Assembly (NCBI RefSeq): GCF_001741865.1
Contig: NZ_CP017148.1
Coordinates: forward strand, 62,001-126,000
DNA: 64,000 nucleotides
Direction: 5' to 3'
DNA from: Bosea vaviloviae
Lineage (GTDB): Bacteria > Pseudomonadota > Alphaproteobacteria > Rhizobiales > Beijerinckiaceae
The notes under the pieces are model-generated. The model searched no databases, was not told the origin of the DNA, and was given only the letters and a program-made list of their open reading frames with translations. The position numbers and the translations under genes are program-made. This document shows positions 44,781-53,044 of the stretch, in pieces. Numbering within the stretch: position 1 is the first letter of the stretch; each line of letters starts with the position of its first letter.

Positions 44781-46131
44781 GATCTCGATCCTTTTGACCG
44801 TTGCCCGATGTCCGGAGGAGCTTGCGCACGCCGGACGAGGCCACGACCGTGTTGCGAGTGGCGAAGACCTCGTGGTTGGCCTCGATGTCGTCGAGGTCGT
44901 AGCGGTAGTTGACCATCACCCCATGGGACTCGCGCAGCCCCCGCGCCGAGAGGTTGCCGCCGACATTGATGCGCTCCAGGCGCGCGCCGTTGCCGAGGTG
45001 GAAGCGCGCGACGGGGTCGATGACGCGGCCGGAGGCTGTGCGCGCCCGGAGCATGTATTCGGCCGTCATCTGGCCGAGGAGCTTGTCGCGGCGAGCCTTA
45101 GTGGCATCGTCAAGCGAGATCGTCTCGCCGGTCGGGCGGGCGAGCTCGGCGCGTTCCCCGGCTGTCAGGGCGAGATCGCCAGGCTTGGCCGCGGTGCTGG
45201 CAAGCCACCGCGCGAAGCCGGGCACCGGCGACAGCGTGACGAAGGTGGTGAGCCCCGGCAGCTCGCGTCGCAGATCCTCGGCCACCTGCTTGATCAGGAA
45301 ATTGCCGAAGGAGATGCCGCGCAACCCCTCCTGGCAGTTCGAGATCGAATAGAACACCGCCGCCGTCGCTTCCCGCGCCGGTAGCACCTTCCGTTCAGGG
45401 CTCAGGACCTCGCCGATGCTGCGCGGGATGTCGCTGGTCAACGCGACCTCGACGAAGATCAGCGGGTCGTCTACGAGCTGGGGATGGAAGAACGCGAAGC
45501 AGCGCCGATCCACCGGCTCCAGGCGTCGTCGGAGATCGTCCCAGCCCTGGATCTCGTGCACCGCCTCGTAGCGGATGATCTTCTCCAGCACGTTCGCCGG
45601 CGAGCGCCAGTCGATGCGACGGAGCACCAGGAAGCCACGATTAAACCAGGAGCCGAAAAGATGGCGGAAGTCGTCGTCGATCGCCTTGAGATCGCCTTGC
45701 GTCTCGATCGCCTCGAACAAAGCCTGACGCATTCGCACAAGCACGGGCGTGCCGTCGGGCGCAAGATTGAGGCGGCGAAGCAGCTCCTGTCGGCGAGGCT
45801 CGGCGGCATGGTGCAACACCGAGATCGCCGCAGCCTGGGGCTTCGCACGATAGGCCTCGATGGCCTTGTCTAGGAGCGCGTGGTCCGGGCCAAACCGGTC
45901 CTGGAGAAGATTGAAGAAGGCGAGCCGGCCGGGTTTGTCGAGCCGCTCCCAGAGGCTAAGCACCGCCTGCGCCAAGGCCATGCCGGAGGCCTCGCCCCGC
46001 CCGGAGAGCAAATCCTCGCAAAGTCGATCCAAGGGACGTCCGCGTTGACCGACATCCCGGTCGAAACCGATCAGGGCGCGCCCTCGATCGGTCACGCTTG
46101 TCAGAAGTTCGCTGAGAAACGAGATGTTCAT
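44773..46131 (-). CDS. matA: Malonyl-CoA decarboxylase
   Basis: 452 residues, matching the MCD family: an N-terminal helical domain and a C-terminal GNAT-fold catalytic domain with VALTSDIPRSIGEVLSPERK, AVFYSISNCQEGLRGISFGNFLIKQVAEDL, FVTLSPVPGFARWL, DPVARFHLGNGARLERINVGG and the catalytic-histidine region RESHGVMVNYRYDLD. Converts malonyl-CoA to acetyl-CoA and CO2. With MatB it forms the rhizobial malonate-use pathway, here as a two-gene unit. No membrane or signal sequences. Confidence 0.93.
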   Translation of the reverse strand: MNISFLSELLTSVTDRGRALIGFDRDVGQRGRPLDRLCEDLLSGRGEASGMALAQAVLSLWERLDKPGRLAFFNLLQDRFGPDHALLDKAIEAYRAKPQAAAISVLHHAAEPRRQELLRRLNLAPDGTPVLVRMRQALFEAIETQGDLKAIDDDFRHLFGSWFNRGFLVLRRIDWRSPANVLEKIIRYEAVHEIQGWDDLRRRLEPVDRRCFAFFHPQLVDDPLIFVEVALTSDIPRSIGEVLSPERKVLPAREATAAVFYSISNCQEGLRGISFGNFLIKQVAEDLRRELPGLTTFVTLSPVPGFARWLASTAAKPGDLALTAGERAELARPTGETISLDDATKARRDKLLGQMTAEYMLRARTASGRVIDPVARFHLGNGARLERINVGGNLSARGLRESHGVMVNYRYDLDDIEANHEVFATRNTVVASSGVRKLLRTSGNGQKDRDHG

Positions 46132-46203
46132 GCGAGCCCTCTAGGTCCCTGGGATCAGACGTTCGAGCGACTTGGCCTATCGAAGGCGCCGCTCCAGTCC
46201 GTG

Positions 46204-47343
46204 CTATTTGGCCTCGAAGATCACCCGCGGGGTTTGCGTGAGCCGCTCGCCACCACCATCGGTGACGAGCACCGTTTCACTCACAGCCAGCCCGCCCGCC
46301 GAGGCGTACATGTGGAACACCATGTCCCTCTCGATGGGCCACGAGGCTTTCGGCGAGAAATTTCGATGCAAGTCGCTCAGGCGCTGTGACGCGGAGGAGT
46401 TGTATCCCAACGTGTAGCCCGTGATGTTGTCGTAGCTAGGCCGCAAGTTTCTTTGCAGTGCCCCGACGCGCATGATGGCGTCGACATCGCTTGCAAGGGC
46501 TCCGGGCTTCATTGCCGTCAGTTGCTGGTCCTGAAGCTCGCATAGTTGGGCAAAGACGTCCTTCTGTTCATCGGTGGCCGCACCGAGGACCACGGATCGC
46601 ATAATTCGCACTGTGTAGTTTTTGAACCGTGGCAGGAGCTCGATGTGTACGACCTGACCGTCTCCAAGTGGCTCATCGGTCATGAACCCGTGCAGTGAAT
46701 CCCAACCGGTGCTCGCGGTGATGTGCCCGATGAAACCGTCGTCGAAGCCGAGCCGGTAATAGGCCGCCGCTGCGATCGCGGCGATCTCCCTTTGCTTGAT
46801 ACCAGGACGGATTGCAGCGACGACCTCGCCCAGAACCTGGTCGAGAATTTCCGAGCCTCTGCGCATATGAGCGATCTCGTACACGGATTTGATCCTCCGC
46901 AGATCCCATGTCGACCGCTCCAGATCCACAAACCCAGCATCCGAAAGCTTGTGCTTGAGCGCCAGCACACGCGCTTGGGTCATCGAGTTTGATTGGAATT
47001 CGATCCCGATACGAACCTTGCCGTTCTCGCTCGCCGGAAAGTGCTTCATCAAAACCTCGATAGGGTCCTCCCAGTCGAGAAAGGTCACGATCCGATCAAT
47101 CCAGGTCCGATGACGCGCGGGAGCCGCATCAAGGCTTCTCAGCAGGAGAAACGGCTGCCCGCTGACGGGCACGATCACGGCACGCCACAAATTCTCGCTG
47201 GTGACATAGCCAGACAACCAGCCCATGGTCTCGGGCTCGTCCAAGATGGCCCAGTCCACGTTTCGAGCCCGCAAAACTTCCTGGACGCGCCGAAGCCGAT
47301 CATGGAAATCCTCCAGCGGAAAAGGGGATGCGAATTGTGCCAT
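46204..47343 (-). CDS. Creatinase-like M24 protein without the metal ligands
   Basis: 379 residues, creatinase N-terminal domain plus pita-bread fold. At the positions of the two metal aspartates it has HIELLPRFKNYTVRIMRS; the metal histidine region reads NITGYTLGYNS; and TIEP is replaced by VFHMYAS. Only the last glutamate (VSETVLV) remains. Metal-free M24 proteins include creatinase, which uses a histidine equivalent to the one in GWDSLHGFM. So this may be a metal-independent amidino- or ureido-hydrolase rather than a peptidase (inference). Close paralogue at 51900. The aminotransferase gene ends 45 bp upstream. Confidence 0.82.
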   Translation of the reverse strand: MAQFASPFPLEDFHDRLRRVQEVLRARNVDWAILDEPETMGWLSGYVTSENLWRAVIVPVSGQPFLLLRSLDAAPARHRTWIDRIVTFLDWEDPIEVLMKHFPASENGKVRIGIEFQSNSMTQARVLALKHKLSDAGFVDLERSTWDLRRIKSVYEIAHMRRGSEILDQVLGEVVAAIRPGIKQREIAAIAAAAYYRLGFDDGFIGHITASTGWDSLHGFMTDEPLGDGQVVHIELLPRFKNYTVRIMRSVVLGAATDEQKDVFAQLCELQDQQLTAMKPGALASDVDAIMRVGALQRNLRPSYDNITGYTLGYNSSASQRLSDLHRNFSPKASWPIERDMVFHMYASAGGLAVSETVLVTDGGGERLTQTPRVIFEAK

Positions 47344-47388
47344 GCAAAAGGTCCTCGGCTCAGATTGGGGGTGTTTGGCGCCGGCGAG

Positions 47389-48597
47389 TCAGGTCGCTCG
47401 CGATTTGGCGACGGAGCGGATGGCGGACGCCACGCGATCGATCTCCTCACCAGAGTTGTAATAGTGCGGGGAAACTCGAACGACAGGCGGCAGCTGCCGG
47501 GCGGCTGCATCGATCGGCGTGCTGGTGGGCGGCGACACCGACACGTTGATGCCAACCGCAGCGAGCCGCCGCATGACTTCCGCTGCCTCCACCCCATCGA
47601 CTGTCAGCGACAGGATTGCGGCCCGGCGCCGACCGAGATCGTGCAAGCGGACGCCCGTGATTTCCTCCAGTTCGTTCCGCAACGTGTTGGTCAGCTCCGC
47701 GCAGCGCGCCTCGATTGCCTGCAACCCGACCGCCAGGGCGTAGTTGACGGCCGCGTTCAAGCCCATGCGGGTCGAATAATTTGTCTCCCACGTCTCGAAA
47801 CGCCTCGCGTCCGGCCTCAACCCATAGGTACGCGGCCCGGTCATCGTCGCACCGAAGAGGTCGAGCATGGCCGGTTCGGTGCGGTCGAGGACCGCCTTGC
47901 GGATGTATAGAAACCCCGTACCCCGAGGTGCGCGGAGATATTTCCGACCGGTGGCCGTGAGCATGTCGCAATGGAGGGCTTCGACGTCGATCGGCATCTG
48001 CCCTACGGCTTGGCAAGCGTCGAGGAGGAAGGGAATGCCATGCTTGCGGGCGATCCTACCTACTTCCTCCGCGGGGTTTACCAGCCCACCATTGGTGGGA
48101 ATCCAGGTGACCGCTATCAGCCGAACCCTCTCGTCCAGCATGGCCTCGAGCGCCGACGGGTCGAGCGCGCCTGATTCGTCATTTGGCACGATCTCGACCG
48201 AGGCCCCCGTGCGCTTGGCAACTTGCAAGAACGCGATGAAGTTGGCCGCAAATTCGGCATTGGCGGTGAGGATCCGGTCGCCTGCCCGAAACTGCATCGA
48301 ATAGAATGCGCGCTGCCAGGCTATGGTCGCATTCTCGGCGATCGAGATCTCATCAGGCCGAGCGTTGATCAACCGCGCGACCGAGCCATATACTGCATTC
48401 AGCTCGTCGTAATGCTCGGCGGCGGCCTCATAGCCGCCGATCTCGGACTCCCGAACAAGATAGTTCTGTACGGCCGCCAAAACCGGCTTTGCCATAAGCG
48501 CAGCGCCCGCGTTGTTGAAATGAGCTCGATGGGCGACGCCCGGCGTGTCGGCCCTGAGAGCATCAATATCCAGAACTGTTTTAGCAATGTCGGTCAT
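47389..48597 (-). CDS. Aminotransferase class V-fold PLP enzyme (cysteine desulfurase/epimerase-like)
   Basis: 402 residues. N-terminal HRAHFNNAGAALMAKPVLAAV, PLP aspartate in PFLLDACQAVGQMP, PLP lysine in TATGRKYLRAPRGTGFLY, and the C-terminal domain RVSPHYYNSGEEIDRV. The fold-type I class V family includes cysteine desulfurases, isopenicillin N epimerase-like enzymes and C-S lyases (EgtE); the exact reaction is not evident. It lies directly upstream of the creatinase-like gene, presumably in the same transcript, and its own promoter would be in 48598-48944. Confidence 0.87.
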   Translation of the reverse strand: MTDIAKTVLDIDALRADTPGVAHRAHFNNAGAALMAKPVLAAVQNYLVRESEIGGYEAAAEHYDELNAVYGSVARLINARPDEISIAENATIAWQRAFYSMQFRAGDRILTANAEFAANFIAFLQVAKRTGASVEIVPNDESGALDPSALEAMLDERVRLIAVTWIPTNGGLVNPAEEVGRIARKHGIPFLLDACQAVGQMPIDVEALHCDMLTATGRKYLRAPRGTGFLYIRKAVLDRTEPAMLDLFGATMTGPRTYGLRPDARRFETWETNYSTRMGLNAAVNYALAVGLQAIEARCAELTNTLRNELEEITGVRLHDLGRRRAAILSLTVDGVEAAEVMRRLAAVGINVSVSPPTSTPIDAAARQLPPVVRVSPHYYNSGEEIDRVASAIRSVAKSRAT

Positions 48598-48944
48598 TAT
48601 TTCGCGAGATCTCCGCTTGCGGGCGTCCGCCGGTCATGGGCTGTCGTCTGCCAAAGGCGCCGAACGCAGGCAATTGGCATTTTTGCATGTGTCATTGCGT
48701 AGCTGATGCGCCCTCGGCTCGGTCTCGCCCTGCCCGACACATCACTCCAAAACCCAAGGGCGAGCCTACGGTGATGAAGTCTCTCCCAGCGGGGAGGAGA
48801 CATCAGAAAGTGAGCCCCAACGCAGATTGGAGCGCCTTCTCGCCAACTTGCGGACCCAATATGTCTCACCGTGAGTTGGGAGGGCTGTCAGCGACCCGCC
48901 CAAATGCCGAAACCGGCTTCGCGTGGCAGGTTCCCCGGCTTAAC
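48598..48944. other. Intergenic region, nothing recognised
   Basis: 347 bp between the class V enzyme start and the M20 stop. Presumably holds the promoter of the aminotransferase/creatinase-like pair. No gene or strong hairpin is evident. Confidence 0.5.
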
Positions 48945-50117
48945 TCATGACTGAGCGGCCAGACGCCTCCGAGCGATCGCAGCATGAACATTGGCACCGT
49001 GCAGAAGGCCCCCGTCGTCAAAGTCGAACTTGGGGTTGTGGGCAGAAGCGCTGTCACCATTCCCAATGCGGGCGAACACTCCCGGGACATGCTCTAGGAA
49101 ACGGGCAAAATCTTCAGAGCCCGTTCCCGGCACCGTAGAGAGCTTGACTTTGTCGGCTCCAAGCACGCTTCCGGCGGCTGCCAGCATTTCATCGACGAGA
49201 GCGGCGTCGTTTACGACGGGCACGAACTCGCGCAAATAGGAGAGCTCGGCCGACAGCCCATATGTTTGAGCCGTGCCCTTCGCGATCTCGAGCATGTGCT
49301 TTTCAATCTCAAGGCTCACTTCCGGCACAAAACTGCGAACATCCCCCAAGATACGCGCCTGCCCAGGCAGCACATTTCGAGTGCCATCGGTTATGACTTC
49401 GGTAACGGAGACGACCGCCGTCTCGTTAGGGCGAAGCCTCCGCGAGACGATCGTCTGCAGGCTGCAGATGAGGCTCCCCACCGCCACCATCACTTCGCGC
49501 CCCGACTGAGGCCTCGACGAATGTCCACCAACGCCCTTCAGCGTGATCTCGAAATTGTCCTCGGCGGAAGTAACGGCGCCCTTGCCCGCCTGTAGCTGCC
49601 CCACTGGCATCCCCGCAGCATTGTGCAATCCATAGATTTCATCGAATGGGAAGCGCTCCATCAGCCCATCGGCGAGCATTGCGAGCGCGCCCTTGCCCCA
49701 TTCCTCCGCAGGCTGAAAAACAAACCGGACCGTCCCGTCGAAGCCCCCTTCCGCCGCCAGCAATTTCGCGGCTCCGAGCAACATTGTCGTATGCCCATCA
49801 TGCCCGCAGGCATGCATCAGACCCGGCTTTTTTGACTGATAGGAAAGGTTCGTATCCTCAAGGATGCGAAGCGCGTCCATATCCGCACGAAGGGCAACAG
49901 CACGATTTCCTGCGCCTCGTTTGAGGGTACCGACGACTCCGGTGCCGCCTATGCCCTCTGCAACCTCGTCCAGACCAAACTCGCGCAGCTTCGAGGCCAC
50001 GAAGGCGGCGGTGCGATGCTCCTCGAAGCCAAATTCCGGATTGGCGTGCAGGTCGCGCCGCCAAGTCGTCATCTCGCGCTCAAGTTCCAAATAATCGAGC
50101 TTGCTGTCGTTGCTCAC
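48945..50117 (-). CDS. M20 family amidohydrolase (hippurate/IAA-amino acid hydrolase type)
   Basis: 390 residues, complete. RADMDAL, MHACGHDGHTTMLLGAA, FQPAEEWGKGALAM, GVGGHSSRPQSGREV and TGSEDFARFLEHVPGVFARIGNG are all intact. The family hydrolyses N-acyl amino acids with a two-metal centre; cytosolic. Divergent from an Lrp regulator, with the same promoter layout as the 20434/21099 module, of which it is the intact counterpart. The shared operator candidate lies 54 bp upstream of its start. Confidence 0.94.
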   Translation of the reverse strand: MSNDSKLDYLELEREMTTWRRDLHANPEFGFEEHRTAAFVASKLREFGLDEVAEGIGGTGVVGTLKRGAGNRAVALRADMDALRILEDTNLSYQSKKPGLMHACGHDGHTTMLLGAAKLLAAEGGFDGTVRFVFQPAEEWGKGALAMLADGLMERFPFDEIYGLHNAAGMPVGQLQAGKGAVTSAEDNFEITLKGVGGHSSRPQSGREVMVAVGSLICSLQTIVSRRLRPNETAVVSVTEVITDGTRNVLPGQARILGDVRSFVPEVSLEIEKHMLEIAKGTAQTYGLSAELSYLREFVPVVNDAALVDEMLAAAGSVLGADKVKLSTVPGTGSEDFARFLEHVPGVFARIGNGDSASAHNPKFDFDDGGLLHGANVHAAIARRRLAAQS

Positions 50118-50170
50118 GAGACCCTCTCAAATTCTGGAAGCCGTAATCAGCCGGAGATCCGCTAAACGTT

Positions 50171-50198
50171 ATTGCAATCCGCCAGAGAAGGGCGCTCT
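50171..50198 (+). promoter_or_regulatory. Two-part conserved operator candidate, site 2
   Basis: ATTGCAA (50171-50177), 14 bases, GCGCTCT (50192-50198), in the divergent promoter of M20 (50117) and Lrp (50238). Identical half-sites and spacing to 21037-21064; the flanks ACGYT on the left and TAWTT on the right are also partly shared. Confidence 0.65.
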
Positions 50199-50237
50199 AT
50201 TTGAGGGCCTTGGATGCACATTTGTAACGCGTGGACC

Positions 50238-50702
50238 ATGAATCCGAATCTCGACAGCTTTGATCGCGCGATCCTCGAAATTCTCCAGCAGGACAATCAA
50301 ACGCCCCAGCGAACGATCGGCGAGCGCGTCAACCTCTCCGCCGCCGCCGTCCAACGGCGCATCAAGCGCATGGAACAGAGCGGAGTGATCTCCAGAAATA
50401 TTGCCGTTGTCGATCCGACGGCCGTAGGGAAACCGATCACCTTGTTCGTGGAAGTCGAGCTCGATAGCGAAACGATACGCCATATTGACGAAGCGAAGCG
50501 GCAATTTCTCGAGTGCCCGTTTGTGCAACAGTGTTACTACGTCACCGGAGATGTCGAATTTATCCTCGTGATAGTCATATCGACAATGTCAGCCTATGAA
50601 GAACTAACGAGACAGCTATTCTTTAACAACACGAACGTGAAAAAATTTAAAACATTTGTAGCGATGGATCGCGTGAAGGTTGGATTGACGGTGACGATCT
50701 AG
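50238..50702 (+). CDS. Lrp/AsnC-family transcriptional regulator
   Basis: 154 residues from ATG 50238. Helix-turn-helix DSFDRAILEILQQDNQTPQ with IGERVNLSAAAVQRRIKRME; ligand domain QCYYVTGDVEFILVIVISTMSAYEELTRQLFF. Near-duplicate of the Lrp at 21099. Likely controls the divergent M20 gene through the site at 50171-50198, and perhaps the other sites as well. Convergent with the ABC operon ending at 50769. Confidence 0.93.
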   Translation: MNPNLDSFDRAILEILQQDNQTPQRTIGERVNLSAAAVQRRIKRMEQSGVISRNIAVVDPTAVGKPITLFVEVELDSETIRHIDEAKRQFLECPFVQQCYYVTGDVEFILVIVISTMSAYEELTRQLFFNNTNVKKFKTFVAMDRVKVGLTVTI

Positions 50703-50768
50703 TTTAATGTTTCATTTGAACTGGATATGGCCTTGCCTCGGCCACAAACGACTCTCACTGCGCCTTAG

Positions 50769-51869
50769 CTAGGCTACGAAATAACGCGACTTCTTCATGT
50801 CAGGTATCAAATGTATCTCCGATCCGTGTTCTATCCCAGAACACAACTCGTTGCTCGGCAAACGTACTTTCAATTCACCGAGTTCTGTCCCGACAAGTAA
50901 CGTCGTTGTCTCGCCTGCATACGCCTTCTCCAGCAAATTGGCCTTGAGCCCCTGCCTGGTGGTCGAAACTAAAAAATGCTCCGGGCGAACGCCCAGTCTA
51001 CTTTTTCCCCCGGCGATCGTTGATTTCGCAGTGGGAACGGATTGATCTTGCTCAAAACCGGGAAATGCCACGATCGCGCTTCCATTTGCAATCTCCTTGG
51101 CGGCGACATCGATGAAATTGGTCTCCCCGATGAAGTCGGCCACAAAATCGGTGGCCGGCCGCTCATACAGGGATGTTGGGTCACCGATCTGCTCGATCCT
51201 GCCTCCCCGCATGACCGCGACGCGGTCAGCCATCGAGAGCGCTTCTTCTTGATCATGAGTGACAAAGATGATCGTGCAGCCGATGGTTCGGTGAAGTCGC
51301 TTAATTTCGAGCTGAAGCTGCTGTCTGAGCTTCCTGTCCAGCGCGCCGAGCGGTTCATCCATTAGCAAAACCGATGGCTTGAACACGATCGCGCGTGCCA
51401 CCGCAATGCGCTGCTGCTGGCCGCCGGAAAGTTGAGCGGGATACCGTGCTCCATAAGCGCCGAGGTCTACGAGTTCCAGAACCCTCTCTACCTCATCGGC
51501 GATGAGCTTTTGCTTCCACCCACGACGCCGCAGCGGATAGGCAATGTTCTCCGCCACGGTGAGGTGTGGAAATAGCGCATAGCGCTGAAAAACCATTCCA
51601 ATTCCGCGCTTGTGCGGCGGCTTGTTGGTCACCACCTCCGAGCCGATACGAATTTCACCTGCGGAGGGAATATTGAAGCCCGCGATGTTCATGAGAATCG
51701 TGGACTTTCCCGATCCACTCGGCCCCAACAACGCAAGGAACTCGCCTTCGGCGACATCGAGCGTCACGTTATCGAGCGCCACCATGGAGCCATAGCGCAT
51801 GGTGAGATTCGATACAGACACCGAAGCGCCTTGAATGGTCAAATCGGCCGATGGAGACTTCACGAGCAC
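50769..51869 (-). CDS. ABC transporter ATP-binding protein, PotA/FbpC type
   Basis: 366 residues. Walker [11 protein letters not shown]-loop FQRYALFPHLT, signature [15 protein letters not shown], Walker B VLLMDEPLGALDRK, VTHDQEEALSMADR, and the C-terminal TOBE domain (SRLGVRPEHFLVS). Starts with GTG at 51869 or, with better spacing to AAGGG, GTG at 51863. Last gene of the polyamine-type importer operon, 30 bp after the creatinase-like M24 gene, which stands between it and the permease. Confidence 0.92.
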   Translation of the reverse strand: MLVKSPSADLTIQGASVSVSNLTMRYGSMVALDNVTLDVAEGEFLALLGPSGSGKSTILMNIAGFNIPSAGEIRIGSEVVTNKPPHKRGIGMVFQRYALFPHLTVAENIAYPLRRRGWKQKLIADEVERVLELVDLGAYGARYPAQLSGGQQQRIAVARAIVFKPSVLLMDEPLGALDRKLRQQLQLEIKRLHRTIGCTIIFVTHDQEEALSMADRVAVMRGGRIEQIGDPTSLYERPATDFVADFIGETNFIDVAAKEIANGSAIVAFPGFEQDQSVPTAKSTIAGGKSRLGVRPEHFLVSTTRQGLKANLLEKAYAGETTTLLVGTELGELKVRLPSNELCSGIEHGSEIHLIPDMKKSRYFVA

Positions 51870-51899
51870 AACCCTTTTGCGAGTATCACTGTTTCTTGC

Positions 51900-53042
51900 T
51901 TACACAGCGACGCTAAATAGCTTTCTGTCACATTGGGTCAGGCGTTCGACCCCGTCCGATCGGACCACTACAGCCTCGCTAATGGCCAAGCCTTCGGCTG
52001 ACAGGTACATGTGGAGGACCATCCCCTCCTTGAGCTTCCACGTCTCAGCCGGCGTGAATTTATGAACGAACTCGCTGCCCTTCTGAGTGGAAGACGGATA
52101 GCAGCCCAGAGTGTACCCGGTGATGTTGTCGTAACTCGGACGAAGGCCGGCGGCGAGGATCGGCTCGCGAGCCAAAGCATCGATATCCCCGGCCACAGCT
52201 CCGGGTACCATTGCCGCAAACTGGCGATCCTGGATCTTTATCAACTGATCCATGACATCGAGTTGTTCCTTGCTCGGCTCGCCTACGACGACCGATCGCA
52301 TGATCCGAGAGCTATAGCAGCAGACCCTGGGGGTCAGCTCGATATGGACGATGCTTCCTTTCTCGATGGGATGAGTATGCTCATTCCCGTGTAGCGCGCC
52401 CCAACCGATCCCAGTCGTAATCGGTCCCACGCGGCCCGGGTCCGCGCCCATCTCGAGATACGTGATCGCGGCAGCCTTCACGACATCGCGCTGACGTCCT
52501 CCAACCTTGATGGCTGCAACGCCTCGTAGCACCGCCTCATCGCAGATTTGCGCTGCGCGACGAAGATACTCGATCTCCGCCGGCGACTTAACCGCCCTCA
52601 GCTCCCAAATGCGAATGCCGATGTCCTTGAATTGAGCGTCAGGGAGCTCGCGCTTCAGATCCGCGAGCCGCCGAACAGACATCGACGAAGAGTCGAATTC
52701 AACGCCGATATCCGTCTTGTCGAGTCCGCGCTTGCGGAGTTCGTCAGCAAGTACCGAGACGGGATCATCCCAATCCTTGAAGCCAACGATCCCGGAGAAA
52801 GGCGACCGTTCGATCGCCGGCACGAGATCCAGACTCCGCACGATGAGGAAGGGCTCACCTTCCCTCGGGACGACGGCGCACCGCCACATCGTCTGTGAAA
52901 TGCCGAAACCGGACACCCATTGCATGGATTCCAATTCGTCCAGGACGAGAACCTGGAGATCCAAGTCGGCCATAATTCCGCGCACAGCAGACAAACGCTG
53001 CGCGAACTCTTCCTTGGAAAATTCGAGATCGATGCGTTGCAT
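51900..53042 (-). CDS. Creatinase-like M24 protein without metal ligands, inside an ABC operon
   Basis: 380 residues from ATG 53042. Paralogue of 46204 (shared NITGYTLG, HMYxSAxGLAxSE, RIMRSVVxG). The metal aspartates are replaced (HIELTPRVCCYSSRIMRS), the metal histidine region is NITGYTLGCYPSS, and TIEP becomes VLHMYLS. A histidine in GWGALHGNEHTH could play the catalytic role it has in creatinase. It begins 2 bp after the fused permease gene, so uptake and hydrolysis are co-expressed. The probable substrate is whatever this polyamine-type importer brings in, perhaps a guanidino or ureido compound (inference). Confidence 0.82.
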   Translation of the reverse strand: MQRIDLEFSKEEFAQRLSAVRGIMADLDLQVLVLDELESMQWVSGFGISQTMWRCAVVPREGEPFLIVRSLDLVPAIERSPFSGIVGFKDWDDPVSVLADELRKRGLDKTDIGVEFDSSSMSVRRLADLKRELPDAQFKDIGIRIWELRAVKSPAEIEYLRRAAQICDEAVLRGVAAIKVGGRQRDVVKAAAITYLEMGADPGRVGPITTGIGWGALHGNEHTHPIEKGSIVHIELTPRVCCYSSRIMRSVVVGEPSKEQLDVMDQLIKIQDRQFAAMVPGAVAGDIDALAREPILAAGLRPSYDNITGYTLGCYPSSTQKGSEFVHKFTPAETWKLKEGMVLHMYLSAEGLAISEAVVVRSDGVERLTQCDRKLFSVAV

Positions 53043-53044
53043 GA

